A stretch of DNA of 64,000 nt from an uncultured Schlesneria sp. (GTDB lineage Bacteria; Planctomycetota; Planctomycetia; Planctomycetales; Planctomycetaceae). How positions within the stretch are numbered: the first letter of the stretch is position 1; every line of letters begins with the position of its first letter. Position numbers and translations under genes: made by a program. The notes under the pieces are model-generated. The model was not told the origin of the DNA. It did no database searches and worked only from the letters and a program-made list of their open reading frames with translations. Below are positions 58,006 to 64,000 of this stretch, piece after piece. Location of the stretch: assembly GCA_903904835.1 (NCBI GenBank), contig CAIVEI010000048.1, forward strand, positions 1-64,000, given 5' to 3'.

Positions 58006-58058
58006 ATCTCCGCTCCCCTTTCAGGGGAGAGAATCCGCGTCGTGTACGCTAACCTGAC

Positions 58059-60740
58059 TCAGACGAGCTTCATCGCCCGGACATACGCTTCGGCGACTGC
58101 CAAGTTTCGTACTGCCGCCTCGATTGCTTCGACCCGCCCTGTCTCTCGGGCGCGGTGCTCCGCCGCGATCGCTTCGAGTTCATTGATCGCAGTCTGGATG
58201 GCCTGCCCGAGCGGCAGGAACACTGGCGCGTAGCGAGCGGCAATTCGGGTTTTCTCCGATTCCGGCAATCCCTGCTGACGGCGGAATGACGCTGCCAACT
58301 TGTCGCGCCAATCTAAGAGACGTTTACTCAGAACCGGCCCGATCCCCGGCACTTTCTGATAATTCAGGATAGCCACGTCCTTGGCTGTCTCGATGCCAAA
58401 TGATTCCAGTGACAGGATGCGATCACCGGTGATGCCCTTGAGCCTTGCCCAACGGATCAGCGTCTTGTCGAGGTGCTCCTCCAACTGAATCTTATTCGAG
58501 TCAATCTCGGCTTGGCGCAGCTCCCGCTCGTAATCCTGCAGTGTTCCGTCGTGGGATTTGATCACGCCGTCGGCGTTCGCCTTCCGCTGCCCAAATCGCG
58601 AAATGCTCGTTCGCCGCTCCGTCACGAGTTCGTCCTCCATCCGTTTGATCTGCATCTCAGCGGCCAATGCGCGGTCACTCCATCGCTTCTGCTCGCTAAT
58701 CCAAGGGGCGTTTTCGACGGCCCACGCCGCCATGAGTTGTCGGTTCTTGGCGTCGATTTCTTGGCATTGCTGGTGATGTTCCACCTGTAGGGATGCCGTC
58801 AGGGTATCCCAAGCCGAGGTGCGCCGTTGATTCTCCTGCTCTATCTCCCGGCGCGCCTGATCGTAAGACGCTCGGCGAGCCGTATTTTCTGATTCCCAAG
58901 CCGAGAGCGTGCGGCGGTTTTCCTGCACGACCTCCTGGGTAACTCGCTGGTACGCTGCCTCGATCACCTTCTTTTCGACTATCCAAGGTGCGGTCCTGCG
59001 GCGGTTCTCATCGGCGACCGCTTCGCATAGCATTTCGTGCTTTGCGGCCTCAGCTGCGTTCACAACCTTCCATGCGTTCAAGAGCTTCTCGTTAGCCATC
59101 TGAACCGGCTCGATCTGCTCCGCGTATTCCTCATCCATCTGCGCGCATTCCGCTTCGTGAGCCTTTTTCAAAGATTGCTGTGCAATCGCGAGCCGCAATC
59201 CTTCGGTGAGCTTCATAAGGAGCCACACGGCCCCAAAGCCGAACATCATGATCGTGCCAACCGGCCATGCGACGAAGTAAACTAGTACTCCCGCTACGGC
59301 CCCGCCGACGAACAGCCATTCAAGGAAATGATCGGGTGGGTCGGGTGTTGGAACCAGTGGGTAGACTGGCGGTCGCGGCTTGGCATGCAGCGTGGGACGG
59401 GGCAGCAGGACCGGCTTAGCCGGGTTGGGCCTTAGCATCGGGGCGAGCGGGATATCGGGCGCCTCTGGCAGCCGGCGGAGTATCGGCTGGGCCAAGAGGA
59501 CGGGGGGATGCGGTATGGGTATCAGCGCAGGATTCTTTATCGGTGTAGGCGCGGCAGGATGGGGCAGCAACGCGGGCTTCGGAATCGCACGCAAATTGGC
59601 GGGCAGCTTGACCTTGACGGGTAAGTTCGCTGTGGGCCGCACGTAGGAGGCGAACACCAACTGCAAACTGGTGAGCTTCCGGATCAAATTCCGGATGTCT
59701 TCGATCCGAAGCGTCGCACCTGATACCCCTTGACTAGGAATGAAGAACATCAACCGAGCCACCGCGATGAGTTGGCACCACGGGCAACTGCCCGCCGTTG
59801 GATAAGCGTGATTGGGGTCATTCTTGCAGCGTTGGAGCCCCTTCATCGAAGCGTCGAGCACGCCGCGCCACTCGGTCGCCGTCGGACGCTGACGCGAGCC
59901 AAATGCCCGCTCGAACAGCTCTCGCGTGGGGACATCGAGCATCGCCAAGGGCGGAACGTGCGGAGGCGGCTTAAGTTTGCTCGGGTTCCGCGTGTAGGCA
60001 TAGAGCCCGTCCTGGATCGCCTTCTCGATCGGGATGTCGATGTTGATTTGGGGCACACCCGCGAATGGGTGACGCCCCATCATCAGCAGATGGAACACCA
60101 TGACAGCCAAGCCGAACAGATCGTGGTTCGCGTCCCGGTCCAAGTCGGTGAACTTCTTTCCGTGAAGTTCCGGCGGTGTGTACTCGGGTACGCCCACGCC
60201 GCAGCGGAATATACGATTCCCCTCCTTCACCTGGAACGAATCGCAGTCAACCAGAGCGACGATGCCTTTTTTCGATACCATCACGTTCTTCTGGTTGACG
60301 TCGCCCACGATGTGGCCTTGGCCGTGCACGCTCTCGAAGGCTATGGCACAATTGCGAGCCGTGTGTAGGAGGAAGCCCCAATCGGCTTCGGGAAAGTCCT
60401 TCTTGCGTTGGGCCACGCTGTAGAGGTGGTGGATCTCCTTGTGGTCTGCGATTCGAGGCATAAGGATACCCTCGACCGCCGCCGAGGTGCCGTTGCTGAG
60501 CGTCGATATAGGCCAGGCAGCGATCTTGAGCAGATCGGGATTGCACAGCTTCGCCATCGCCCGGAGTTTGTCGCAGCGTTCATTGCTCTGCGGTTTGCTG
60601 TAGAGTTTGGCGACCAGGTCGGGATGACCTATGACGTCGAAGATCGCCCCTTCGCCACCAGTGGCGAAAGGCTTCGCCGGCAGCCGGACGTCATTTCCCA
60701 AATGGTCACGCAGTTGCGTCGGGTAGGTTGGGCGGGACAT
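58059..60740 (-). CDS. Membrane-anchored protein kinase of TerY-P triad
   Basis: An 893-residue kinase. Its N-terminal kinase domain covers about residues 20-290: glycine-rich loop ATGGEGAIFDV, ATP lysine K45 (LVAKLYSKP), catalytic aspartate D147 with N152 in GDVNQKN (no His before Asp), and metal aspartate D165 in VDCDSF. A zinc-knuckle segment, CKNDPNHAYPTAGSCPWC, lies near residue 310. A Pro-rich linker follows (about 370-460), then two close membrane spans (about 472-508), a long coiled coil (about 515-750) with three alternating-ENRRT-type repeats, and a helix-hairpin-helix, NYQKVPGIGPVLSKRL (about 800). It is the third gene of an operon after the vWA and phosphatase genes. Start 60740 overlaps the phosphatase gene by 35 bases. 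G+C is higher than in flanking genes. Confidence 0.88.
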   Translation of the reverse strand: MSRPTYPTQLRDHLGNDVRLPAKPFATGGEGAIFDVIGHPDLVAKLYSKPQSNERCDKLRAMAKLCNPDLLKIAAWPISTLSNGTSAAVEGILMPRIADHKEIHHLYSVAQRKKDFPEADWGFLLHTARNCAIAFESVHGQGHIVGDVNQKNVMVSKKGIVALVDCDSFQVKEGNRIFRCGVGVPEYTPPELHGKKFTDLDRDANHDLFGLAVMVFHLLMMGRHPFAGVPQINIDIPIEKAIQDGLYAYTRNPSKLKPPPHVPPLAMLDVPTRELFERAFGSRQRPTATEWRGVLDASMKGLQRCKNDPNHAYPTAGSCPWCQLIAVARLMFFIPSQGVSGATLRIEDIRNLIRKLTSLQLVFASYVRPTANLPVKVKLPANLRAIPKPALLPHPAAPTPIKNPALIPIPHPPVLLAQPILRRLPEAPDIPLAPMLRPNPAKPVLLPRPTLHAKPRPPVYPLVPTPDPPDHFLEWLFVGGAVAGVLVYFVAWPVGTIMMFGFGAVWLLMKLTEGLRLAIAQQSLKKAHEAECAQMDEEYAEQIEPVQMANEKLLNAWKVVNAAEAAKHEMLCEAVADENRRRTAPWIVEKKVIEAAYQRVTQEVVQENRRTLSAWESENTARRASYDQARREIEQENQRRTSAWDTLTASLQVEHHQQCQEIDAKNRQLMAAWAVENAPWISEQKRWSDRALAAEMQIKRMEDELVTERRTSISRFGQRKANADGVIKSHDGTLQDYERELRQAEIDSNKIQLEEHLDKTLIRWARLKGITGDRILSLESFGIETAKDVAILNYQKVPGIGPVLSKRLLDWRDKLAASFRRQQGLPESEKTRIAARYAPVFLPLGQAIQTAINELEAIAAEHRARETGRVEAIEAAVRNLAVAEAYVRAMKLV

Positions 60741-61464
60741 CGGCGGTGATTCGCGTGGCAAGGAGGAGGGTCTTGTCGTCGTCAGTGCGCTCGTTGACTC
60801 GCTTCGAGCCGAGAAATTCCAGCAGAGAGGCCTGCAATACGGCCTCGTCCGGCCCGTTTCTCACGGCTTTAAACAATGGTGCGAAGAAGCGATCATGGAC
60901 TTTCGCTCCTGCAATGTCGAGGGCGAGCATCTGCAGACCGTCAGTCAGGACCGCCAGCTCGGAGACATTCCGCTTAACGATCTCGATTCTCAGATGTTGT
61001 CGGTGGTCGTCTTCGCTCAGGAATCTTGTGGTGTTGGCATACTCTCCATTGTCCGGCCAGAAGGGGAAGTCGTAGCCATCCGGACCGTCGAAGACGATCA
61101 CGCCGTCGCCCAATTGAGCGAAGGCGGCCCAGCCGTCGCCGACCAGCGCAGCGAGAAAAGTACAGGCAAACTGCCGAGGCGTCGACCCATTGGCCTCGGC
61201 AGCTTCGATCAGGCGTTCACGTGCAACTTCAATCCACGCCTCGACCTGCTCTTTTGTCGGCACTTCATCGCAGGAGGCAACTTCCAAGAAGCGATCGACT
61301 GCCGCCTTGGAACCCAACTGCGAGAACTCGGCGCTACCAGCCCCATCGGCGCACGCGACGACTAGGGTAGTACCTGTGACGGTCCCGGCACAGTAATCCT
61401 GGCATGGCTGCCCCGACCGAACGTGGGACGTGCCCTGTACGCTGCCGAACACGAGTTTCCACAT
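60706..61464 (-). CDS. PP2C-type serine/threonine phosphatase of TerY-P triad
   Basis: A 252-residue PPM-family phosphatase. Metal motifs are ADGAGSAEFSQLGS (D40, G41), FAQLGDGVIVFDG, AVLTDGLQMLALD and, near the end, RTDDDKTLLLATR. The N-terminus MWKLVFGSVQGTSHVRSGQPCQDYC contains the usual conserved Ser/Gln region before the first aspartate. It begins seven bases after the vWA gene stops and overlaps the kinase gene. The product probably reverses phosphorylation by the kinase. Start 61464 was chosen because upstream frame sequence is the vWA gene in another frame. Confidence 0.92.
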   Translation of the reverse strand: MWKLVFGSVQGTSHVRSGQPCQDYCAGTVTGTTLVVACADGAGSAEFSQLGSKAAVDRFLEVASCDEVPTKEQVEAWIEVARERLIEAAEANGSTPRQFACTFLAALVGDGWAAFAQLGDGVIVFDGPDGYDFPFWPDNGEYANTTRFLSEDDHRQHLRIEIVKRNVSELAVLTDGLQMLALDIAGAKVHDRFFAPLFKAVRNGPDEAVLQASLLEFLGSKRVNERTDDDKTLLLATRITADVPPNLPDATA

Positions 61465-61471
61465 TTTGACT

Positions 61472-62227
61472 TCAAACCTCGGTCCAGCCGGGCGCTGGCA
61501 GGCTAACGGTGTCGCCGGGGGAGGACTGGGACACGGCCTGCATGGACTGCGATAGCCACAGGAACATCTCGCGGAAATTGAGGCCCTTGAGCTTCGCCGG
61601 CGGGCGCGCCCCGATCTGAGCCAGCACGTCCATGTTTGCACCTTCGACGGCCACCGTAAAGAAGGCGAATGACTTCGACGCCTCTCCCTGCTTCACCTGC
61701 TCGGCGGCGGACATCCAGGGGTCTCTCGGGTCGGGTTCGCCGTCCGTGATGAGGAAAATCCACGGGCGGTAGTACGAGACGCCATTGGAGCGGTAGGTCG
61801 CTTTGCGCCTGGCAACCATGTCCAAGCCGACAAGGATTGCATTGCCCATCGGCGTGCTGCCGGTGGCGTGCAGGCGCGGCGGTTGGAAGTTCTCGGCGGT
61901 CACGAAGTCCTGGATCGTCGTGACCGTACCGCCGAAGGTTACAATCGCAATCTCGGCTCGGCGGCTGGCTAACGAGTCTGCGCCGAGGGTTTCCTTCAGG
62001 GTTACCAGGCCATCGTTCAGCAGGTCGATCCGAGTCGTCGCGCCGGAGACGACGTTGTAGAACTGCCCGTCCTGCATGACGGTTTGGCCGGTCGCTTGTC
62101 CCGAGTCGCCGACGACCTCGGCCATCGAACCGGACGTGTCAAGGAGCAGCACGCAGGGTACGCGGGGCTCGGGGTTCTCGGCGAATTGGCTCGCCCCAAA
62201 TCCCGCATATTCAAGCTGGTCGGACAT
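61472..62227 (-). CDS. TerY-like von Willebrand factor A protein
   Basis: A 251-residue vWA protein of the TerY type. The metal-ion-dependent adhesion site is complete: D30-x-S32-x-S34 (VLLLDTSGSMAEV), the Thr in HATGSTPMGNAIL and the Asp in FLITDGEPDP. It is the first gene of the operon. In tellurium-resistance and related loci TerY partners a kinase and a phosphatase, and metal-dependent binding of the vWA domain is proposed to assemble them. There is no signal peptide, so it is cytoplasmic. The start at 62227 (MSDQLEYAG) was preferred because a purine-rich GAGAAAG lies ahead. Confidence 0.92.
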   Translation of the reverse strand: MSDQLEYAGFGASQFAENPEPRVPCVLLLDTSGSMAEVVGDSGQATGQTVMQDGQFYNVVSGATTRIDLLNDGLVTLKETLGADSLASRRAEIAIVTFGGTVTTIQDFVTAENFQPPRLHATGSTPMGNAILVGLDMVARRKATYRSNGVSYYRPWIFLITDGEPDPRDPWMSAAEQVKQGEASKSFAFFTVAVEGANMDVLAQIGARPPAKLKGLNFREMFLWLSQSMQAVSQSSPGDTVSLPAPGWTEV

Positions 62228-62597
62228 AGGATTTTTTCTTTCTCGCCCAAATTGAACGGAGTCTGACGTCGCTGCTAAGCATAACATAAGAGAGGCAGGG
62301 CGTTACAAAGATTCCATTCGTTCACGGCCGCAGTCGCTTCTCTTTTCCTCACACATCTCATCAAACTTTTATACCCGTTGTTTACGTTGAATTTCGCTTG
62401 TTTAGAATTTTAGAAATTAACTAAGGTAAATGAATTAAACTGCGTAATTCTTCTTTCAGCAAGCGACTTTCAGCAATTTCTCGATGGCAACCGAGCAGGG
62501 AGAAGACGCCGTTTGCGCTTCTTCGTTTCAGAATCGAAAGCGTTGTCGTATTCAACGCTGACATTGCCAAACGCATCAGTCTTGCCAACTATTGGCG
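62228..62597. other. AT-rich leader region of TerY-P operon
   Basis: About 370 bases upstream of the vWA gene. AT content rises sharply around 62365-62450. TATAAA on the minus strand (62368-62373) is a possible -10 box for the operon with no clear -35. No gene is called. A minus-strand frame at about 62470-62605 abuts the antitoxin-like gene and could be a remnant of a partner toxin, but it shows no PIN or other motif. Confidence 0.45.
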
Positions 62598-62840
62598 TTA
62601 GAAAACTTCTAACTTAAACGCTCGGCCCAGCCAGAAATCATCCGGAAGTGCTGCGTCGAAATCTGGCGCAACTTCCCAAACCCCTGCATGCAATCCAGCG
62701 CGGCGAGTTGCAGGTCGACACGTTTCACCCGCGACCGTCGGATTTCTTCCGAGCCGCATTTGAAGAAATGCCAACAATTGTGCTTGCTGCTCGGGAGGCA
62801 GAGTGTCAGCAGCGGCTTCGATTTCCGATAGAGTGGTCAT
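62598..62840 (-). CDS. Small antitoxin-like protein (VapB/DUF2281-like)
   Basis: An 80-residue protein starting MTTLSEIEAAADTLPPEQQAQLLAFLQMRLG, the helical N-terminus of DUF2281-like antitoxins, and containing APDFDAALPDDFWLG near the end, a toxin-binding segment common in VapB partners of PIN toxins. No toxin gene is found on either side, so it is probably an orphan. The start may also be 14 codons upstream (62882). Confidence 0.6.
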   Translation of the reverse strand: MTTLSEIEAAADTLPPEQQAQLLAFLQMRLGRNPTVAGETCRPATRRAGLHAGVWEVAPDFDAALPDDFWLGRAFKLEVF

Positions 62841-62948
62841 GAACTTCACACTCCCGATCACCATCCGTCCAGACAACTCCACGTTTCAACGTGAGCGTCT
62901 CATGCGAAAAATCCTTGAAATTCGCTGTAACGAGCGAATAAACAAGAA

Positions 62949-63167
62949 ATGTCAGTGAGCGATACTGGATTCGAACATCACTCACATGTCCAGTGCGAAA
63001 CATCAATTCTATCTTCGAGCGCTGCGAATTCCACTGCATTCGTTTCCGATACGGATCTGACTTGGTTCCAAGAGAACTGGCCGATGCTGTCGGCTGACGA
63101 TCGGGAAGCTGTCCGGGAACATGTTGACCACCTGGTAGCTTTGCGAGTGACTGGCGGTGTCCGATGA
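62949..63167 (+). CDS. Possible small hypothetical protein
   Basis: A 72-residue frame whose second half, LTWFQENWPMLSADDREAVREHVDHLVALR, resembles a helical segment found in short planctomycete and phage-associated proteins. The first half is Ser-rich and unconvincing. There is no clear ribosome binding site. Listed as possible only. Confidence 0.3.
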   Translation: MSVSDTGFEHHSHVQCETSILSSSAANSTAFVSDTDLTWFQENWPMLSADDREAVREHVDHLVALRVTGGVR

Positions 63168-63212
63168 ACTGCCAAGCTGTGACCGGCAATCCAATCGTGA
63201 CGGGCGATGACA

Positions 63213-63260
63213 CCCCCCCCTCCCCCCCTTCACGGGTCCTTTCTGACCACCCCCTCCCCC
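63213..63260 (-). other. G-quadruplex-capable run
   Basis: The plus strand has C8 T C7 (63213-63228) and C5 T C5 (63250-63260), so the minus strand has four G-runs of at least five with short separators. It lies between the small frame at 62949 and the zinc-ribbon gene. A structured G4 on the minus strand or i-motif on the plus strand is possible. Confidence 0.5.
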
Positions 63261-63407
63261 GGCGCGGTCGGACGATGGCGAAAAATCTGTACGAAATAAC
63301 AAAAAATTTCGTGTTCCTTCCTTCCCTCCTGTTTCAAAAACGCCTTGGTTTGCCGGAAATCACAAATGACATCGTGAAAAGAACTTCCTACATGTTCGAG
63401 GGGTTAA

Positions 63408-63896
63408 ATGACAAAAACTTGTGAAGTCTGCCAAACGGTTCCCGTTATTGCCCGAAACCGGTGCCGACGGTGTTACAAGCTTTTGGAGCGGCTTCCGAAA
63501 CTACCGCCCAAATTGTGTCAAGTCTGTGGTAAACCGGCTGTGGCCCGGAATCGCTGTTCGACTCATTACAAGCAATTGGGATTGAAGCCCGGCCGGACGA
63601 CTCCCTGTCAAGTCTGTGGTAAACCGGCTTTGGCCCGGAAACGCTGTTCGACTCATTACAAGCAGTTGGGACTGAAGACCGGGCGAACGACTCCCTGTCA
63701 AGTCTGTGGTAAACCGGCTTTGGCCCGGAAGCGTTGCAGCGGGTGTTACAAACGGTTGAAACTTCCTCCCATGGTTCCCCCGAAGCCGTGCACGGTTTGC
63801 GGGGATCCAGTTTGTGCCCTGGGGCTCTGTAGGCGGCATTATCAGCGAGCATCGAGATTGAAACGGTTGGCCGGAACTCTGCCTGCAGGTGATTGA
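63408..63896 (+). CDS. Five-repeat zinc-ribbon-like protein
   Basis: A 162-residue basic protein made of five tandem motifs of form C-x2-C-x9-10-C-x2-[HC]-Y. They begin at residues about 5 (CEVC...CRRCY), 37 (CQVC...CSTHY), 67 (CQVC...CSTHY), 97 (CQVC...CSGCY) and 128 (CTVC...CRRHY). The middle two are nearly identical at DNA level, which points to recent duplication. No catalytic domain is present. Zinc-binding repeats with Arg/Lys-rich spacers suggest nucleic-acid or protein binding, which is inference. The start has GAGGGG six bases upstream, one of the best ribosome binding sites in the window. Confidence 0.7.
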   Translation: MTKTCEVCQTVPVIARNRCRRCYKLLERLPKLPPKLCQVCGKPAVARNRCSTHYKQLGLKPGRTTPCQVCGKPALARKRCSTHYKQLGLKTGRTTPCQVCGKPALARKRCSGCYKRLKLPPMVPPKPCTVCGDPVCALGLCRRHYQRASRLKRLAGTLPAGD

Positions 63897-63986
63897 ATCG
63901 GAACGGCGGGTACCGGATTTCACGAAAGAGGGTAGCGGTTGAATTGCGGTCTGTGTTCGGGTCGATCTGGAACGGAGTCCTTCAAC
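63897..63986. other. Short spacer at window edge
   Basis: About 90 bases between the zinc-ribbon gene and a possible next start. Nothing notable was seen. Confidence 0.3.
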
Positions 63987-64000
63987 ATGACAGATTCGAA
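63987..64000 (+). CDS. Possible start of a truncated gene at the window edge
   Basis: ATGACAGATTCGAA begins at 63987 with GGAG nine bases upstream. Only four codons are inside the window, so the product is unknown. Confidence 0.3.

Larger units (their letters stand above)
57071..58058. other. Gene-free spacer with two long inverted repeats
   Basis: Almost 1 kb between the GYF_2 gene and the 3' end of the kinase gene. It carries two inverted-repeat pairs, listed separately. The only long frame, 57266-57673 on the plus strand, crosses both arms of the first pair and has repeat-like content (SRSVERSDTTGSG), so it is not called. An inner CCCTGAAGGGGCA / TTACAGGGCAA imperfect repeat lies inside the second pair. 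Confidence 0.65.

Noticed and set aside
59380-60368. Plus-strand frames of 88 and 212 residues opposite the kinase gene
   Set aside because: Gly/Arg-rich antisense shadows of a high-G+C gene; the kinase frame is well supported.
62470-62605. ~45-residue minus-strand frame downstream of the antitoxin-like gene
   Set aside because: No PIN motif and no start codon of its own, so it was not listed as a gene.
62955-62985. GGATTCGAAC resembling a minus-strand tRNA T-arm
   Set aside because: No stem pairing beside the loop and no other tRNA arms.
63520-63740. Regular repeats that could suggest a CRISPR array
   Set aside because: Repeats lie in frame inside a protein gene and encode zinc-ribbon-like units; no unique spacers of constant length.

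Overview
The window looks like a chromosomal segment of a Planctomycetota bacterium, probably Planctomycetales; the genus cannot be fixed from sequence alone. The pointers are two Tat-secreted DUF1501 proteins, a giant tandem UvrA, a GYF_2-domain membrane protein, a DUF420 membrane protein, many lone genes separated by palindrome-rich spacers, and weak Shine-Dalgarno signals. No rRNA, tRNA or CRISPR array was seen. One RNA gene, tmRNA (ssrA), is clear.

Layout. 0-2.7 kb is an accessory patch: a REP-associated tyrosine transposase bracketed by a 14-bp inverted repeat, a PIN-domain toxin with its partner, a four-helix-bundle (S23-type) protein and ssrA. 3-5 kb holds a DUF420 membrane protein and a secreted protein of unknown role. 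5-6.6 kb is a gene-free repeat island with 157-bp tandem units and palindromes. 6.6-11.1 kb is an RND efflux operon (adaptor then pump). 11.3-14.4 kb has a TPR protein followed by a ComM/YifB AAA+ protein. 14.4-20.6 kb, all on the minus strand, has a DUF1501 protein, an ABC-2 permease, its ATPase and a large membrane protein. 21-30.5 kb carries housekeeping and surface genes: a CaMKII-association-like protein, a polytopic membrane protein, surE, hisF, a secreted S1/P1 nuclease, a WbpM/PglF-type nucleotide-sugar dehydratase, a secreted metallo-beta-lactamase-fold protein and a biotin-protein ligase. 30.6-38.1 kb is one enormous gene encoding two UvrA units in tandem plus a C-terminal extension. 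38.3-49.6 kb has a lipoprotein, nadB, a 2Fe-2S ferredoxin, a small DMT-like membrane protein, a second DUF1501 protein, a double GNAT acetyltransferase, transketolase, a YfcE-type phosphoesterase, a BFD-type 2Fe-2S protein, an SMP-30 beta-propeller and a RidA-like protein. 49.6-50.9 kb is a second repeat island related to the one at 5-6 kb. 50.9-57.1 kb has a rhomboid homologue that appears to have lost its catalytic histidine, a coiled-coil protein, an MFS transporter, a small acidic protein and a GYF_2 protein.

57.3-62.3 kb is the most system-like part. Two long inverted repeats precede a compact minus-strand operon encoding a TerY-like von Willebrand A protein, a PP2C-type phosphatase and a membrane-anchored protein kinase with a zinc knuckle, coiled coil and helix-hairpin-helix tail. 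These genes are visibly richer in G+C than their neighbours. The architecture matches the predicted TerY-P (vWA, phosphatase, kinase) triad. The last 1.5 kb has an orphan antitoxin-like gene, a C-run with G-quadruplex potential and a protein made of five tandem zinc-ribbon-like motifs.

At least three families of palindromic or inverted repeats recur in the intergenic spaces. The most obvious has outer arms CACTGC/GCAGTG around a GAAGAC core and occurs at six or more places.
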